Assembly (NCBI RefSeq): GCF_002101705.1
Contig: NZ_LQPC01000047.1
Coordinates: forward strand, 434,001-498,000
Source: Mycolicibacterium iranicum
GTDB taxonomy: Bacteria; Actinomycetota; Actinomycetes; Mycobacteriales; Mycobacteriaceae
DNA: 64,000 nt
Direction of reading: 5' to 3'
The position numbers were made by a program, and so were the translations under genes. Of this stretch, positions 26,760 to 35,589 are shown piece by piece (within the stretch, counting starts at the first letter, position 1; the number at the start of each line of letters is the position of its first letter). The notes beneath the pieces are model-generated. The model was not told the DNA's origin. It saw nothing but the letters and a program-made list of their open reading frames with translations, and searched no databases.

Positions 26760-27892
26760 GCCGGGACCTCTGCCTTCCTGCTCAGCTGATAGACGACGCG
26801 GTGATGATCCTCCGGGGAGCCGAACACAGCCCGGTAGAGCGCCACCCGGCGCAGGTAGAGGTGCAGGTCGTGTTCCCACGTGACGCCGATACCGCCGTGC
26901 AACTGGACGCAGTCCTGCAGCATCATCGGGGCACGCTCGGCCACATAGGCTTTGGCGACGCTGACCAGCTTCTCGGCGTCGGGAGAGCGTTGCGCAACTG
27001 CCGCGACTGCACCCGCGGTGGTGCCGCGGCAGGCCTCGAACCACAACTTCATGTCCGCCGCACGGTGTTTGAGCGCCTGGTAGGACGCCAGCGGACGGCC
27101 GAAGCTGTGGCGATCCGTGAGCCACTGGTTGGTCATCGCGAGCACCGAGTCGAGGATCCCGACGATCTCGGCGCACTGCAGAATCAGCGCGATCTGACGC
27201 TGGCGTTCGATGATCGCCGACGTCTGCTCGGCAGTACCCACCACCGCGGATTCGGCGACCTGCACCCCGTCGAAACGCACTCGCGCGTAGCGCTTGACCA
27301 TGTCGACGGAGTTCTGCACCGTCACGGTGACCCCTGCGGCGTCTGTCGGCACCAGGAACTGCCTGATCGCCCCGTCACAGGCAGCAACGACGAGTACGGC
27401 GTCGCAGTCGGCGCCTGCCTCGACGCGATCCTTGACCCCGTCGATGCGATAACCGGAATTGGTTCGGGTCGCAGTGGTTTCGGCCGTCAGCGCGGCGAAC
27501 GGGCGCCGGGGTTCGTAGACCGCCCAGGACGCGATCAGCTCACCGGAGATCAGGCCCTCGATGGATTCCTCGTGTTCCTTCGGCGCCTCGACGAGACCGG
27601 CGAGAACGACGCTGACCGGATGCAGTGGGCCGGGCGCGACCGTGTGGCCGATCTGCTCAGCGACCAGCGCCAGGTCTGCCACCCCGTCCCCAGAGACGCT
27701 GCCGCCACCGAGTTCCTCTGGCACCAGCAGGCTGGTCCACCCCAATTCCGCTGCTCGCTGCCACCATTCGCGCTGGAACGACACCCCGGAGGCGTGCAGC
27801 CCCCGGACATGGGTCAGCGAGCCCTGCTTCTCAAGGAACGTCTGAGTGGTCGAGGCGAACAGCAGCCGTTCGGGATTCACCGCATCGGTCAT
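26756..27892 (-). CDS. Acyl-CoA dehydrogenase (second subunit)
   Basis: A 378-residue acyl-CoA dehydrogenase homologue, more diverged than its neighbour. LGWTSLLVPEELGGGSVSG is the N-terminal domain landmark; WLTDRHSFGRPLASYQALKHRAADM and LQDCVQLHGGIGVTWEHDLHLYLRRV are the C-terminal FAD-binding motifs. It overlaps the following FadE by 4 bp and begins 17 bp after the amidohydrolase gene. The two dehydrogenases probably make one heteromeric enzyme; which carries the catalytic base is not clear. Confidence 0.88.
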   Translation of the reverse strand: MTDAVNPERLLFASTTQTFLEKQGSLTHVRGLHASGVSFQREWWQRAAELGWTSLLVPEELGGGSVSGDGVADLALVAEQIGHTVAPGPLHPVSVVLAGLVEAPKEHEESIEGLISGELIASWAVYEPRRPFAALTAETTATRTNSGYRIDGVKDRVEAGADCDAVLVVAACDGAIRQFLVPTDAAGVTVTVQNSVDMVKRYARVRFDGVQVAESAVVGTAEQTSAIIERQRQIALILQCAEIVGILDSVLAMTNQWLTDRHSFGRPLASYQALKHRAADMKLWFEACRGTTAGAVAAVAQRSPDAEKLVSVAKAYVAERAPMMLQDCVQLHGGIGVTWEHDLHLYLRRVALYRAVFGSPEDHHRVVYQLSRKAEVPA

Positions 27893-27909
27893 ACGAGTTA
27901 TGTTGCCTC

Positions 27910-29139
27910 TCAGGCGATGACGAGCGCTGGGACATCGGGCTTGTGGACGACCTTGTTCTCGACACCGAACAGGTCGACCATGTTCTTACCCATGACCTTG
28001 CGGACACCCTCGGCGTCGAGTCCGTGCGCTTCCAGATCGGACACCAGGTTGATCGGATCGGCGAGGCCTTCGGGGTGCGGCCAGTCGGAGCCGAAGATGA
28101 CGCGGTCGATGCCACACAGGTCGGCCATCTTCTTGAAGTCGTCCTCCCAGAACGGAGCGACGTATACGCAGCGGCGGAAGGCTTCGATCGGGTCCTCCGG
28201 AAAGGACTGCGGCATCTTCGAATACACATCCTTGAATTGGTAGAACAGGTACGGCACCCACGACGCCCCGTTCTCGACCGACAGGATGCGCAGGTCCGGG
28301 TTGCGGGTGAAGGCGCCGTGGCAGACCAGGGCGGCCATGGTGTCCTCGATGGGTCGTTTGCCCATCGCCACCATCCGGAACGACGTCGGTTTGAACGGCA
28401 GGAACTCGTCGGCGGGCTCCCAGTCGTTGAGGTATTGCGCATAGCCGCTGTCCGACGCGTGCATCGCCACCGGGATGCCGGCCTTCACGCAGGCGTCCCA
28501 GAAGGGGTCGAACTCCTCGGTGCCGAACGACCGGGTGCCACGGTAGCCGGGCACCGGCGCCGGCCGGACCAGCACGGTCTTGGCGCCGCGCTCCAGGCAC
28601 CATTCGAGCTCTTCAAGCGCGCGGTCGACGATCGGCAACGTGATGACCGGCGTCGAGAAGATCCGGTCTTCATAGTTGAATTGCCAAGTCTCGTACATCC
28701 ATTCGTTGAGCGCATGGATGATGTCGTGGATGAGTTCGGGGTCGTCCTTGAGCCGTTCCTCGACCAACGAGGCGAGCGTGGGGAACATCAGCGTGTAATC
28801 CAGGCCGAGTCCGTCCATCACCTCAAGGCGCGCTTCAGGATTGCGGAACGCGGGGATCGCCTTCATCGGCTTGCCCATGACTTCGCGGTAACTCTTGCCG
28901 CCGCTGCCGTGCCGGAAGTACTCCTCCTGGGCTCCGGGCCGAGCCACCACTTCGAAGGTCGGGTTCGGGATGTAGTCGCTGATGTGGTTGCGCACCATGA
29001 TCTTGGTGCGACCGTGCACGTCGATGTAGTCGATGACGCCCTTGCGCTTGTCCGGCAGGAACTTGGTCAGCGCTTCCTTGGGTTCGTAGAAGTGGTTGTC
29101 GGCGTCGAAGACCGGATAGTCGAGGATGCGTGACGGCAT
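27910..29139 (-). CDS. Amidohydrolase 2 family protein
   Basis: TIM-barrel metal hydrolase/decarboxylase-like protein with the N-terminus YPVFDADNHFYEP, a mid region ending VAMHASDSGY, and the C-terminal metal motif VIFGSDWPHPEG. Proteins of this form are abundant in mycobacteria next to acyl-CoA metabolism genes. ATG 29139 follows AGGAGA. It heads an operon with two acyl-CoA dehydrogenases, and two TetR-type operators lie 37-72 bp upstream. The reaction is unknown. Confidence 0.85.
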   Translation of the reverse strand: MPSRILDYPVFDADNHFYEPKEALTKFLPDKRKGVIDYIDVHGRTKIMVRNHISDYIPNPTFEVVARPGAQEEYFRHGSGGKSYREVMGKPMKAIPAFRNPEARLEVMDGLGLDYTLMFPTLASLVEERLKDDPELIHDIIHALNEWMYETWQFNYEDRIFSTPVITLPIVDRALEELEWCLERGAKTVLVRPAPVPGYRGTRSFGTEEFDPFWDACVKAGIPVAMHASDSGYAQYLNDWEPADEFLPFKPTSFRMVAMGKRPIEDTMAALVCHGAFTRNPDLRILSVENGASWVPYLFYQFKDVYSKMPQSFPEDPIEAFRRCVYVAPFWEDDFKKMADLCGIDRVIFGSDWPHPEGLADPINLVSDLEAHGLDAEGVRKVMGKNMVDLFGVENKVVHKPDVPALVIA

Positions 29140-29175
29140 GGTGGGCTCTCCTGGCACGTCGAATTTGCTTGGTGC

Positions 29176-29190
29176 GGTAACGGCATTACC
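29176..29190. promoter_or_regulatory. TetR-type operator O1
   Basis: GGTAACGGCATTACC, a palindrome with GGTAA/TTACC arms, centred 44 bp upstream of the amidohydrolase start. It repeats at 29197 and 29910 around the tetR gene. Confidence 0.75.
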
Positions 29191-29196
29191 GATAGT

Positions 29197-29211
29197 GGTA
29201 ACGACATTACC
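29197..29211. promoter_or_regulatory. TetR-type operator O2
   Basis: GGTAACGACATTACC, centred 21 bp from O1, that is two helical turns. The pair would suit cooperative binding of two dimers over the amidohydrolase promoter. Confidence 0.75.
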
Positions 29212-29258
29212 ACGGGCAAGTGTAACGGCACCAGATCGTCTTATCGCAGCTCAGGGGG

Positions 29259-29876
29259 TTAACGCAGAAGTCCGCGAACGCAGAAGGTGTACACGTGCCT
29301 TCCCTCGATCGGCACGTCGTTGAGTTCGGCGCCGAGGTCGCGCATGCGCAGTGCGCCCAGCACCGTCTGCATCAGAATCGTGGCATCGGTATCCACGTCG
29401 AGGTCGGGCCTGAACGTGCCGTCCTCGATGCCGCGTCGAAGGATGTCGGCGATCAGGCGCTGCAGCGGCGCCAACACCTTCGCGAACTCCTTCGGTCGCG
29501 TCTCGTGGAGGTGGTCGTTGTAGTAGGTCAACCCGCGATTGATGCTGTCCTGGGTGCTCGATTCGGCGGGTGCGCTGATGCGCTCGATGAGCAGCCGCAG
29601 CGCGTCGCTGCTGTCATCGGCGGCGGTTTCGGCCCGCCACCGTTCGGTGGCATCGGCCATGATCCTCTCGACGAGGGCAAGCAGTAGTTCGTCTTTGGTG
29701 GCGAAGTGTTGGTAGAACGCGCGCAGCGAGGTCTTGGACCGCTCGACAACCTCCAGAACCGTGAAGTCGGTGCGGCCGGTTTCGCCGAGAATGTCCAGCG
29801 CAGAGCGCATGAAACGGTGGGCGCGTGACTCGGAATCGGCGGCGGCGGGCGCATTCGATTGGGACTTCGCTGCCAT
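29259..29876 (-). CDS. TetR family transcriptional regulator
   Basis: Ligand-responsive repressor of 205 residues. The helix-turn-helix lies at about residues 38-62 (FTVLEVVERSKTSLRAFYQHFATKDELL). The C-terminal part is an all-helical ligand domain. The gene sits between two promoter regions that carry the same GGTAAyGrCrTTACC palindrome, so it likely represses itself, the thioesterase and the amidohydrolase-FadE operon. An acyl-CoA inducer is plausible given the neighbours. Confidence 0.9.
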   Translation of the reverse strand: MAAKSQSNAPAAADSESRAHRFMRSALDILGETGRTDFTVLEVVERSKTSLRAFYQHFATKDELLLALVERIMADATERWRAETAADDSSDALRLLIERISAPAESSTQDSINRGLTYYNDHLHETRPKEFAKVLAPLQRLIADILRRGIEDGTFRPDLDVDTDATILMQTVLGALRMRDLGAELNDVPIEGRHVYTFCVRGLLR

Positions 29877-29909
29877 CGCGCACCACCCTTTCCTGTCCGG
29901 GCACTCGAT

Positions 29910-29924
29910 GGTAATGACGTTACC
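29910..29924. promoter_or_regulatory. TetR-type operator O3
   Basis: GGTAATGACGTTACC between the divergent tetR and thioesterase genes, 34 bp upstream of tetR and 62 bp upstream of the thioesterase start. It matches O1 and O2 at both five-base arms. Confidence 0.75.
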
Positions 29925-29985
29925 GCTTTGAGGGAACCTCGGTTACTGTTCCCTCCGACGGTCACCCGATGGAGGCGATGGACAG

Positions 29986-30858
29986 ATGGCACAGGCGCAA
30001 TGGACGGTTCAGGCATTACTCGACCTTTTCGACGCGGAACCGGTGGGCGAGAACACCTTCACGGCGCAGACCGGTCCCGCCGGTGAGGACGAGCGCCAGG
30101 TCGTCGAGGGCACTCAGGTCCTCGCGCAGTCGATTGTGGCCGCCGCCAAGCGATTCCCCGAGAAGTCGATACGGTCGGCGTATGCGGTATTCGCCCGAGC
30201 AGTCATGGTCGCTGCCGGACCGGTGGAACTGGAGATCGACGTGGTCAGCGAAGGGCGTTCCACCGCAACGGCAATCGTGACAGCCAAGCAGAACGGCAAG
30301 CGCTGTATCACGACGACCATCCTTGCCGACGTGCCCACCGGCGACGTCATCCGCCATCACCTGCCCAAGCCGGAGGTGGCAGCCCCCGCCGAAGCAAACG
30401 ACTCGCCCATGCCGATGACCGGGCGCCAGCTGCGGCTGGTCGACGTGGTCGACGTGAACAGCCCCGATGAGGTCGGCCCGCCCGAGCTGTACGCGTGGCT
30501 GCACTACGACCCGATCCCGGATCGGGACGACCTGGCGAAAGCGTTGATCGCGTATTTCACCGGGCACCTTGGCATTTCGACGACCATGCGAGCGCACGAG
30601 GGCATCGGGACCAGCCAGGCGCACCTCACCGTGTCGACCGCCCCGATGACCGTATCGGTCAGTTTTCATGAGCCGGTCACCTGGGGTGGCTGGCTGCTCT
30701 ACACGCACGAAAGCACACAGGTGGGCGCCGGCATGTCCTACGTGCGCGGCGCGGTGCACACCGAGGAGGGAGAGCTGCTCGCGTCGTTCACCCAGGATGC
30801 GCTGATCCGTCCGCTGCGCACCACGGACACCGCAATCAAGGAGCAGTCGCGGCTCTAG
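29986..30858 (+). CDS. Acyl-CoA thioesterase-like, double hot-dog protein
   Basis: TesB-like acyl-CoA thioesterase of 290 residues. The first hot-dog half runs through GTQVLAQSIVAAAKRFPEKSIRS, and the second contains VSFHEPVTWGGWLLYTHEST and YVRGAVHTEEGELLASFTQDALIR, with the conserved Gln/Asp-type active-site region. It is divergent from tetR across operator O3, so it likely belongs to the same acyl-CoA regulon. The stop overlaps the convergent DUF885 gene by 4 bp. Confidence 0.85.
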   Translation: MAQAQWTVQALLDLFDAEPVGENTFTAQTGPAGEDERQVVEGTQVLAQSIVAAAKRFPEKSIRSAYAVFARAVMVAAGPVELEIDVVSEGRSTATAIVTAKQNGKRCITTTILADVPTGDVIRHHLPKPEVAAPAEANDSPMPMTGRQLRLVDVVDVNSPDEVGPPELYAWLHYDPIPDRDDLAKALIAYFTGHLGISTTMRAHEGIGTSQAHLTVSTAPMTVSVSFHEPVTWGGWLLYTHESTQVGAGMSYVRGAVHTEEGELLASFTQDALIRPLRTTDTAIKEQSRL

Positions 30859-32483
30859 GCGAGCGCCGACCGCAACACGTCCAGGGGCAGCCCGCCGAGA
30901 TCGAGCGCCCGACTGTGAAAGTCCTTGAGCGACACCCCGCGCGCCAGGCTGTCGTCGCGCAACTGCTGCCAGATGCGTTGGCCTATCGCATAGGACGGCG
31001 CCTGACCGGGCCAGCCAAGATAACGGTCGAGTTCGAACCGCAGGTTCTCCTCGGCCATCGCGCTGTGGGTCTGCAGGAACGTCCACGCCCGCTTGGCATC
31101 CCACACCCCGCCGTCGGGCGCGGTCATACCGCAGTGCACACCGATGTCGAGGACCACCCTTGCGGCCCGGAATCGTTGCGCGTCAAGCATTCCCATGCGG
31201 TTGCCGGCATCTTCCAGCCACCCCAGCTCGGCCATCAGGCGCTCCGCGTAGAGCGCCCAGCCCTCGCCATGACCGGACACCCAGCATCCGAGCCTGCGCC
31301 ACCTGTTGAGCTCGTCGCCGAGCACCACTGCGCGGCCGATCTGCAGGTGATGGCCGGGCACTCCTTCGTGGAACACCGTCGTCATCTCCTGCCACGTATG
31401 GAAGGTATGTACGCCCGGTGGTACCGACCACCACATCCGGCCGGGCCGCGACAGGTCCTCGGACGGACCGGTGTAGTAGATCCCACCGGTCTGCGTGGGC
31501 GCGATCCGGCACTCCAGGTTGCGCAACTCGGGCGCGATGTCGAAGTGCTTGTCGGCCAACGCATCCACGACGCGGTCGGAGAGCTCCTGCATCCACTGCT
31601 GCAGTGCGTCGGTGCCGTGGATAAGGTAGCGCTCCTCGCTGTCGAGTCGCCGCAGCGCCTCGCCCGCCGTCGCCCTCGGATAGAGCCGTTCGGCGATCTC
31701 GTCCTGCTCGGCGACAATGCTCTTCAGTAGTCCCATGCCCCAGTCGTAGGCTTCGTCGACATCGACCGACGCGCCCAGGAACATGCGTGACATCACCGCG
31801 TAAGCGTCGCGTCCGCAGCCGTCCACATCGCGGGCGTGCGGGCCTATCTCGTCGCGCAGCACGGTGGTCAGCGACGCGTAGGCGTTCGCGGCGTGCTCGC
31901 CGTACCGGCGGATTTCGGCGTGGAGTGCGGGATCGTCCGGCGCGGCGTCGGCGACCATGTCGACGAACAGGTTGGCGATCTGGCCTGCCTGCTGGATTCC
32001 CCGACGAACCTGTCGAGCCGCGGGTGCGTGCCCCGACGCTGCGGCGGCCCGCAGCGCCTCGGCGTATCCGCTGACGCGCTCCGGGATCCGGGCCAGCCGC
32101 CGACCGAAGACCGCCCAGTCGTCTTCGGTGTCGGTGGGCATCAGGTCGAAGACGTCGCGCATCGTCTGTAGCGGAGAGGCGATGACGTTCAGCTCGCCGA
32201 CGTCGAGGCCCGCGTCGTGCAGGTCGATGAGGACGCCGAGCCGCTCCCGCAGCGCGGCGGCCGTGACGACGTCGGCCGCGTCGGCCGGTTCGGCCGCGTC
32301 GAGTTCGCGCAGTGCGGATTTGGCGGCGTCGACGCGCGCGGCGACACCGTCGGGGGAGTAGTCGGTGATCTCGTCGTCGTAACCGGCAATGCCGGATTCC
32401 GTTGCCGCGCAGGGATCAAGGGCAGCCGAGACCTCGAGATAGCGCTCGGCGACGGCATCGACTGCGGTCGTCTGCCTAGCCAA
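30855..32483 (-). CDS. DUF885 family metallopeptidase-like protein
   Basis: A 542-residue cytosolic protein of the DUF885 family, thought to be zinc carboxypeptidase/dipeptidase-like. The metal motif is TVFHEGVPGHHLQIGRAV, and GHGEGWALYAERLMAELGW carries the downstream glutamate. No signal peptide is visible. Its start overlaps the 3' end of the YpfJ-like gene by 8 bp, so the two peptidases are coupled. Substrate unknown. Confidence 0.85.
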   Translation of the reverse strand: MARQTTAVDAVAERYLEVSAALDPCAATESGIAGYDDEITDYSPDGVAARVDAAKSALRELDAAEPADAADVVTAAALRERLGVLIDLHDAGLDVGELNVIASPLQTMRDVFDLMPTDTEDDWAVFGRRLARIPERVSGYAEALRAAAASGHAPAARQVRRGIQQAGQIANLFVDMVADAAPDDPALHAEIRRYGEHAANAYASLTTVLRDEIGPHARDVDGCGRDAYAVMSRMFLGASVDVDEAYDWGMGLLKSIVAEQDEIAERLYPRATAGEALRRLDSEERYLIHGTDALQQWMQELSDRVVDALADKHFDIAPELRNLECRIAPTQTGGIYYTGPSEDLSRPGRMWWSVPPGVHTFHTWQEMTTVFHEGVPGHHLQIGRAVVLGDELNRWRRLGCWVSGHGEGWALYAERLMAELGWLEDAGNRMGMLDAQRFRAARVVLDIGVHCGMTAPDGGVWDAKRAWTFLQTHSAMAEENLRFELDRYLGWPGQAPSYAIGQRIWQQLRDDSLARGVSLKDFHSRALDLGGLPLDVLRSALA

Positions 32484-33372
32484 GGTTGTTGGTCGCGAAA
32501 GTGTCGCACTTGGCCGGGTCTCCGGTCTGGTAACCGGTGGTGAACCACTTCTGGCGTTGCTCCGACGAACCGTGGGTCCACGACTCCGGGTTCACCCGGC
32601 CGGTGGCCGCCTCCTGGATGCGGTCGTCGCCCACGGCGGAGGCCGCCGACAGCGCATCGGCGATGTCCTTGTCGGTCAACGGCTCCAGGAACGGTACGTC
32701 GGTGCCTTCCTGTTTGGTGATCGCCGCATAGTGCGCCCACACTCCGGCGTAGCAGTCGGCCTGCAGCTCGGTGCGCACACCCCCGCCGGTCGGCCCGGTG
32801 GGGTCCTGCTGCGCACGGCCCAGCACGCCCTGCAGGTTCTGGACGTGATGGCCGAATTCGTGGGCGACGACATACTCCTGTGCGAAGGGTCCGCCGCTAG
32901 ATCCGAATTGATCCCGCAGGGTGTCGAAGAAACCCACGTCGAAGTACGCGGTCTGGTCGCCGGGGCAGTAGAACGGACCGACGTCGCTGCTGGCGAAGCC
33001 GCAGCCCCCGGTGTCGATGCCATTCTCGAACAGTTCGATCCGCGGCCGGGTGTAGTCGGGCATCAACTGTGCCCACACGCCGTCGAGGGAATTGCCCGTC
33101 GCGACCACGCGGCACTGCACGATGGTGTTGGCGTCTTCCCCGGTCTTGCACTGGCTCAGGTCGAACCCGGGAGCTTCCACGCCCTGGGTGTCCATCGGCT
33201 GCTGTTGCGGCATCACCGAGCCGGGGTCGACACCCAGAAGCAGCGCCACCACCACAATGACCAGCCCGCCCAGTCCGCCGCCGATCGCGATGCCCCTGCC
33301 GGGGCCACGGCCGCCGCCTCCACTGCTGGATGTGGTGCTGGTGTCGATTCGCATGCCCTCGTTGAAGGTCAT
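32476..33372 (-). CDS. Neutral zinc metallopeptidase, YpfJ family
   Basis: Membrane-anchored extracellular zinc protease. A Gly-rich cytoplasmic head is followed by one membrane helix (about residues 28-48). The catalytic motif HEFGHHVQ is at residues 171-178, and RTELQADCYAGVWAHYA holds the third ligand. WTHGSSEQRQKWFTTGY is a typical C-terminal motif. At 298 residues it has family length; cysteines in the ectodomain suggest disulfides. It matches the relative position of Rv2575. Operon with DUF885 is indicated by overlap. Confidence 0.88.
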   Translation of the reverse strand: MTFNEGMRIDTSTTSSSGGGGRGPGRGIAIGGGLGGLVIVVVALLLGVDPGSVMPQQQPMDTQGVEAPGFDLSQCKTGEDANTIVQCRVVATGNSLDGVWAQLMPDYTRPRIELFENGIDTGGCGFASSDVGPFYCPGDQTAYFDVGFFDTLRDQFGSSGGPFAQEYVVAHEFGHHVQNLQGVLGRAQQDPTGPTGGGVRTELQADCYAGVWAHYAAITKQEGTDVPFLEPLTDKDIADALSAASAVGDDRIQEAATGRVNPESWTHGSSEQRQKWFTTGYQTGDPAKCDTFATNNLG

Positions 33373-33449
33373 CGCGCCACCTCCGTCTGCTGTTCGCCGG
33401 CCCGCCTGGCGTCCAGGCGAGTCCAGCTTCGCACACTAGGATTTGGCGT

Positions 33450-34937
33450 GTGGTCGTCGTTGCCGGAGATTCCACCGTTCTGTCCACCCCGTCCGGCGAT
33501 CTGCGTGGCGACATCGAGGGCGGTATCGGGGTGTGGCGCGGAGTGCCGTACGCCGAGCAACCGATCGGGCAACGGCGGTTCGCGGCGGCCGAGCCGCTCA
33601 TACCGTGGACGGGTGTGCGCGACGCCACCGAGCACGGGCCGCTGCCGCCACAGGCGAAATCATTTGTGGGCGGGGGGCGCGACGACCCGAAGGCGCGGGA
33701 CGAGGCGTGCCTGACGCTGACCGTGTGGTCGCCGGACACCACGGCATCGTTGCCGGTGATGATGTGGATTCCCGGCGGGGCGTTCGTGTACGGGGCCGGG
33801 CAATTCCAGTTCTACAACGGGTCCCGGCTGGCGGCCAACGGCAACGTGGTCGTCGTCAACGTGACCTACCGGATCGGGGTCTTCGGCGGATTCGAGCTCG
33901 GTGACCTCGGCGACGGGTTCGATGACAACCTCGCCCTGCGCGACCAGATCTGCGCACTGCGCTGGGTGCGTGACAACATCGCGTCGTTCGGTGGCGACCC
34001 TGACCAGGTCACCGTGTTCGGTGAGTCGGCGGGGGCGACGTCGGTGCTGGCCCTGATGTCCGCGCCGGAGGCGACCGGGTTGTTCCACCGCGCCATCGCA
34101 CAGAGCCCGGCGTTGCCGTTGATCGCCGATCGCGAGTTTCGCGCCGCCAACACCCGTGAATTCGTGCGCCGTCTCGGCGCCGATGCCGCGCAGTTGAAGG
34201 TGCTTCCGCAGCGTCAGCTCCGCCGCACCGCGGGCATTCTGCAGCTCAAGAGCACCCAGACCACGCCGACCCTGGCCTACGGGCTCACCCACGGCACCGA
34301 GCTGTTGCCGCTGCACCCGGTGGAGGCGGCCCGCCGGGGCGCCCTCGCGCAGGTGCCGCTGATCATCGGCACGAACAGCCACGAGGCCTCGATGTTCGCG
34401 TGGACGAAGCCGCCGATGCTGCCGACCACCCGGGCGTCGATCGACAACTATTTCTCCAGGGTGGCCCCGCACGCCAAACAGCGGGTGCTCCAGGCTTATC
34501 CGGAGTATCCGCGGCGAAGCGCCCTCGTCGCCATCGGATCCGACGCCATGTTCGGCGGTCCGACATGGGCCTTCGCCGATGCGTACTCCGAACACGCGCC
34601 GACACAGATGTACCGGTTCGACCATTTCGGGATCAGCCTGCGGATGCTCGGCCTTGGCGCCACCCACGGCAGCGAGATCGTGCACATCCACCACAGCTAT
34701 GCATCGTTCGTCGGGCGCAAGCTGCATCCGCTGGGCCGCCGCATCCAGCCCGGTGTGGGACGCAGGATGCAGCGTGCATGGCTGGATTTCGCCAAAGACG
34801 CCCAGGACGGCGACACCGACCACTGGCCGCGCTACGAGACCGGCAAGCGCCTGACGCGCTTGATCACCTCCACCCGCGACGTCATGTCCTCCGACCCCGA
34901 TGAGCAGCGGCGGTCCGCGTGGGCAGCGGTGTACTAG
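33450..34937 (+). CDS. Type B carboxylesterase
   Basis: Serine esterase of the carboxylesterase/para-nitrobenzyl esterase family (495 residues). The oxyanion region is MMWIPGGAFVYGAG and the nucleophile elbow VFGESAGATSV places the serine at residue 193. A late histidine in LGATHGSEIVHIHHSY is the probable third triad member. No clear signal peptide is seen, so it may be cytosolic. GTG 33450 is the first plausible start; no strong ribosome site precedes it. The stop overlaps the convergent SRPBCC gene by 4 bp. Confidence 0.88.
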   Translation: MVVVAGDSTVLSTPSGDLRGDIEGGIGVWRGVPYAEQPIGQRRFAAAEPLIPWTGVRDATEHGPLPPQAKSFVGGGRDDPKARDEACLTLTVWSPDTTASLPVMMWIPGGAFVYGAGQFQFYNGSRLAANGNVVVVNVTYRIGVFGGFELGDLGDGFDDNLALRDQICALRWVRDNIASFGGDPDQVTVFGESAGATSVLALMSAPEATGLFHRAIAQSPALPLIADREFRAANTREFVRRLGADAAQLKVLPQRQLRRTAGILQLKSTQTTPTLAYGLTHGTELLPLHPVEAARRGALAQVPLIIGTNSHEASMFAWTKPPMLPTTRASIDNYFSRVAPHAKQRVLQAYPEYPRRSALVAIGSDAMFGGPTWAFADAYSEHAPTQMYRFDHFGISLRMLGLGATHGSEIVHIHHSYASFVGRKLHPLGRRIQPGVGRRMQRAWLDFAKDAQDGDTDHWPRYETGKRLTRLITSTRDVMSSDPDEQRRSAWAAVY

Positions 34938-35449
34938 ACCGGGTTACCGGGCAAGGCGAACCGTTCGTCGGTGTAGCGGCGCAGGTTGTGCAGGAAGCCC
35001 TGGAACATGCGGCTCATGATCGGCTTACCGACGAACAATCCGACGCGTCCCGCGACACCCTGGGGCTTCATCGCCATGATCCAGGTCAGGTGACACCCTT
35101 GGGCGGTGGGAACGACGCGGTAGTCCTCGGCGAACGCCGAGATGCTGCCGGTGCTGGCCGCATTGAAGCGGAAGGCCATGCGCGTGAACGGTTCCCAGGC
35201 CAGGAACACCTCGTCGCCGGTGATTCCGCCACGCATGTCGACGGTGCGGGTGGTGCCGATCCCGCGCGGTTCGGGGCTCGTCCACGTGACGTTGGTGATG
35301 ACGCTGGCCCAGTGCGGCCACGACGTCTCGTCGGCCAGGACCTCGAAGAGCTGTTCGGGGGTGACGGCCAGGTCGACGGTGCTGACGAATCGGTACGGGG
35401 CGGTCTCGACGAAATCCAGGCCGACACGTTCGCAGGCATGCATGGCCAT
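34934..35449 (-). CDS. SRPBCC (polyketide cyclase-like) protein
   Basis: A 171-residue START/SRPBCC-fold protein. VSTVDLAVTPEQLFEVLADETSWPHW is the typical N-terminal strand-helix pattern of polyketide cyclase/dehydratase 2, and RFNAASTGSISAFAEDYRV lies in the central sheet. The fold binds hydrophobic ligands; no catalytic role can be assigned. It is divergent from aspS, which resembles the position of Rv2574. Confidence 0.8.
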   Translation of the reverse strand: MAMHACERVGLDFVETAPYRFVSTVDLAVTPEQLFEVLADETSWPHWASVITNVTWTSPEPRGIGTTRTVDMRGGITGDEVFLAWEPFTRMAFRFNAASTGSISAFAEDYRVVPTAQGCHLTWIMAMKPQGVAGRVGLFVGKPIMSRMFQGFLHNLRRYTDERFALPGNPV

Positions 35450-35589
35450 ACACGTTAGGCCATGATGGTTGGTCTAAGCGCCGTGGCCGCAGCGGCAGGT
35501 CGAATCCGGCGGATCGAGTCCCTCTAGACTGGTCAGTCGCTGCGACGCTTCCCCCGTCGCTGAGCTCGCCCCGTCCAAGAGGAGTTTTC

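Noticed and set aside
27625..29133. 502-codon plus-strand open frame
   Set aside because: Antisense to the FadE and amidohydrolase genes and without recognisable motifs.
29218..29235. Third degenerate TetR operator next to O1/O2
   Set aside because: TGTAACGGCACCAGA matches only about 10 of 15 bases and lacks the TTACC arm.
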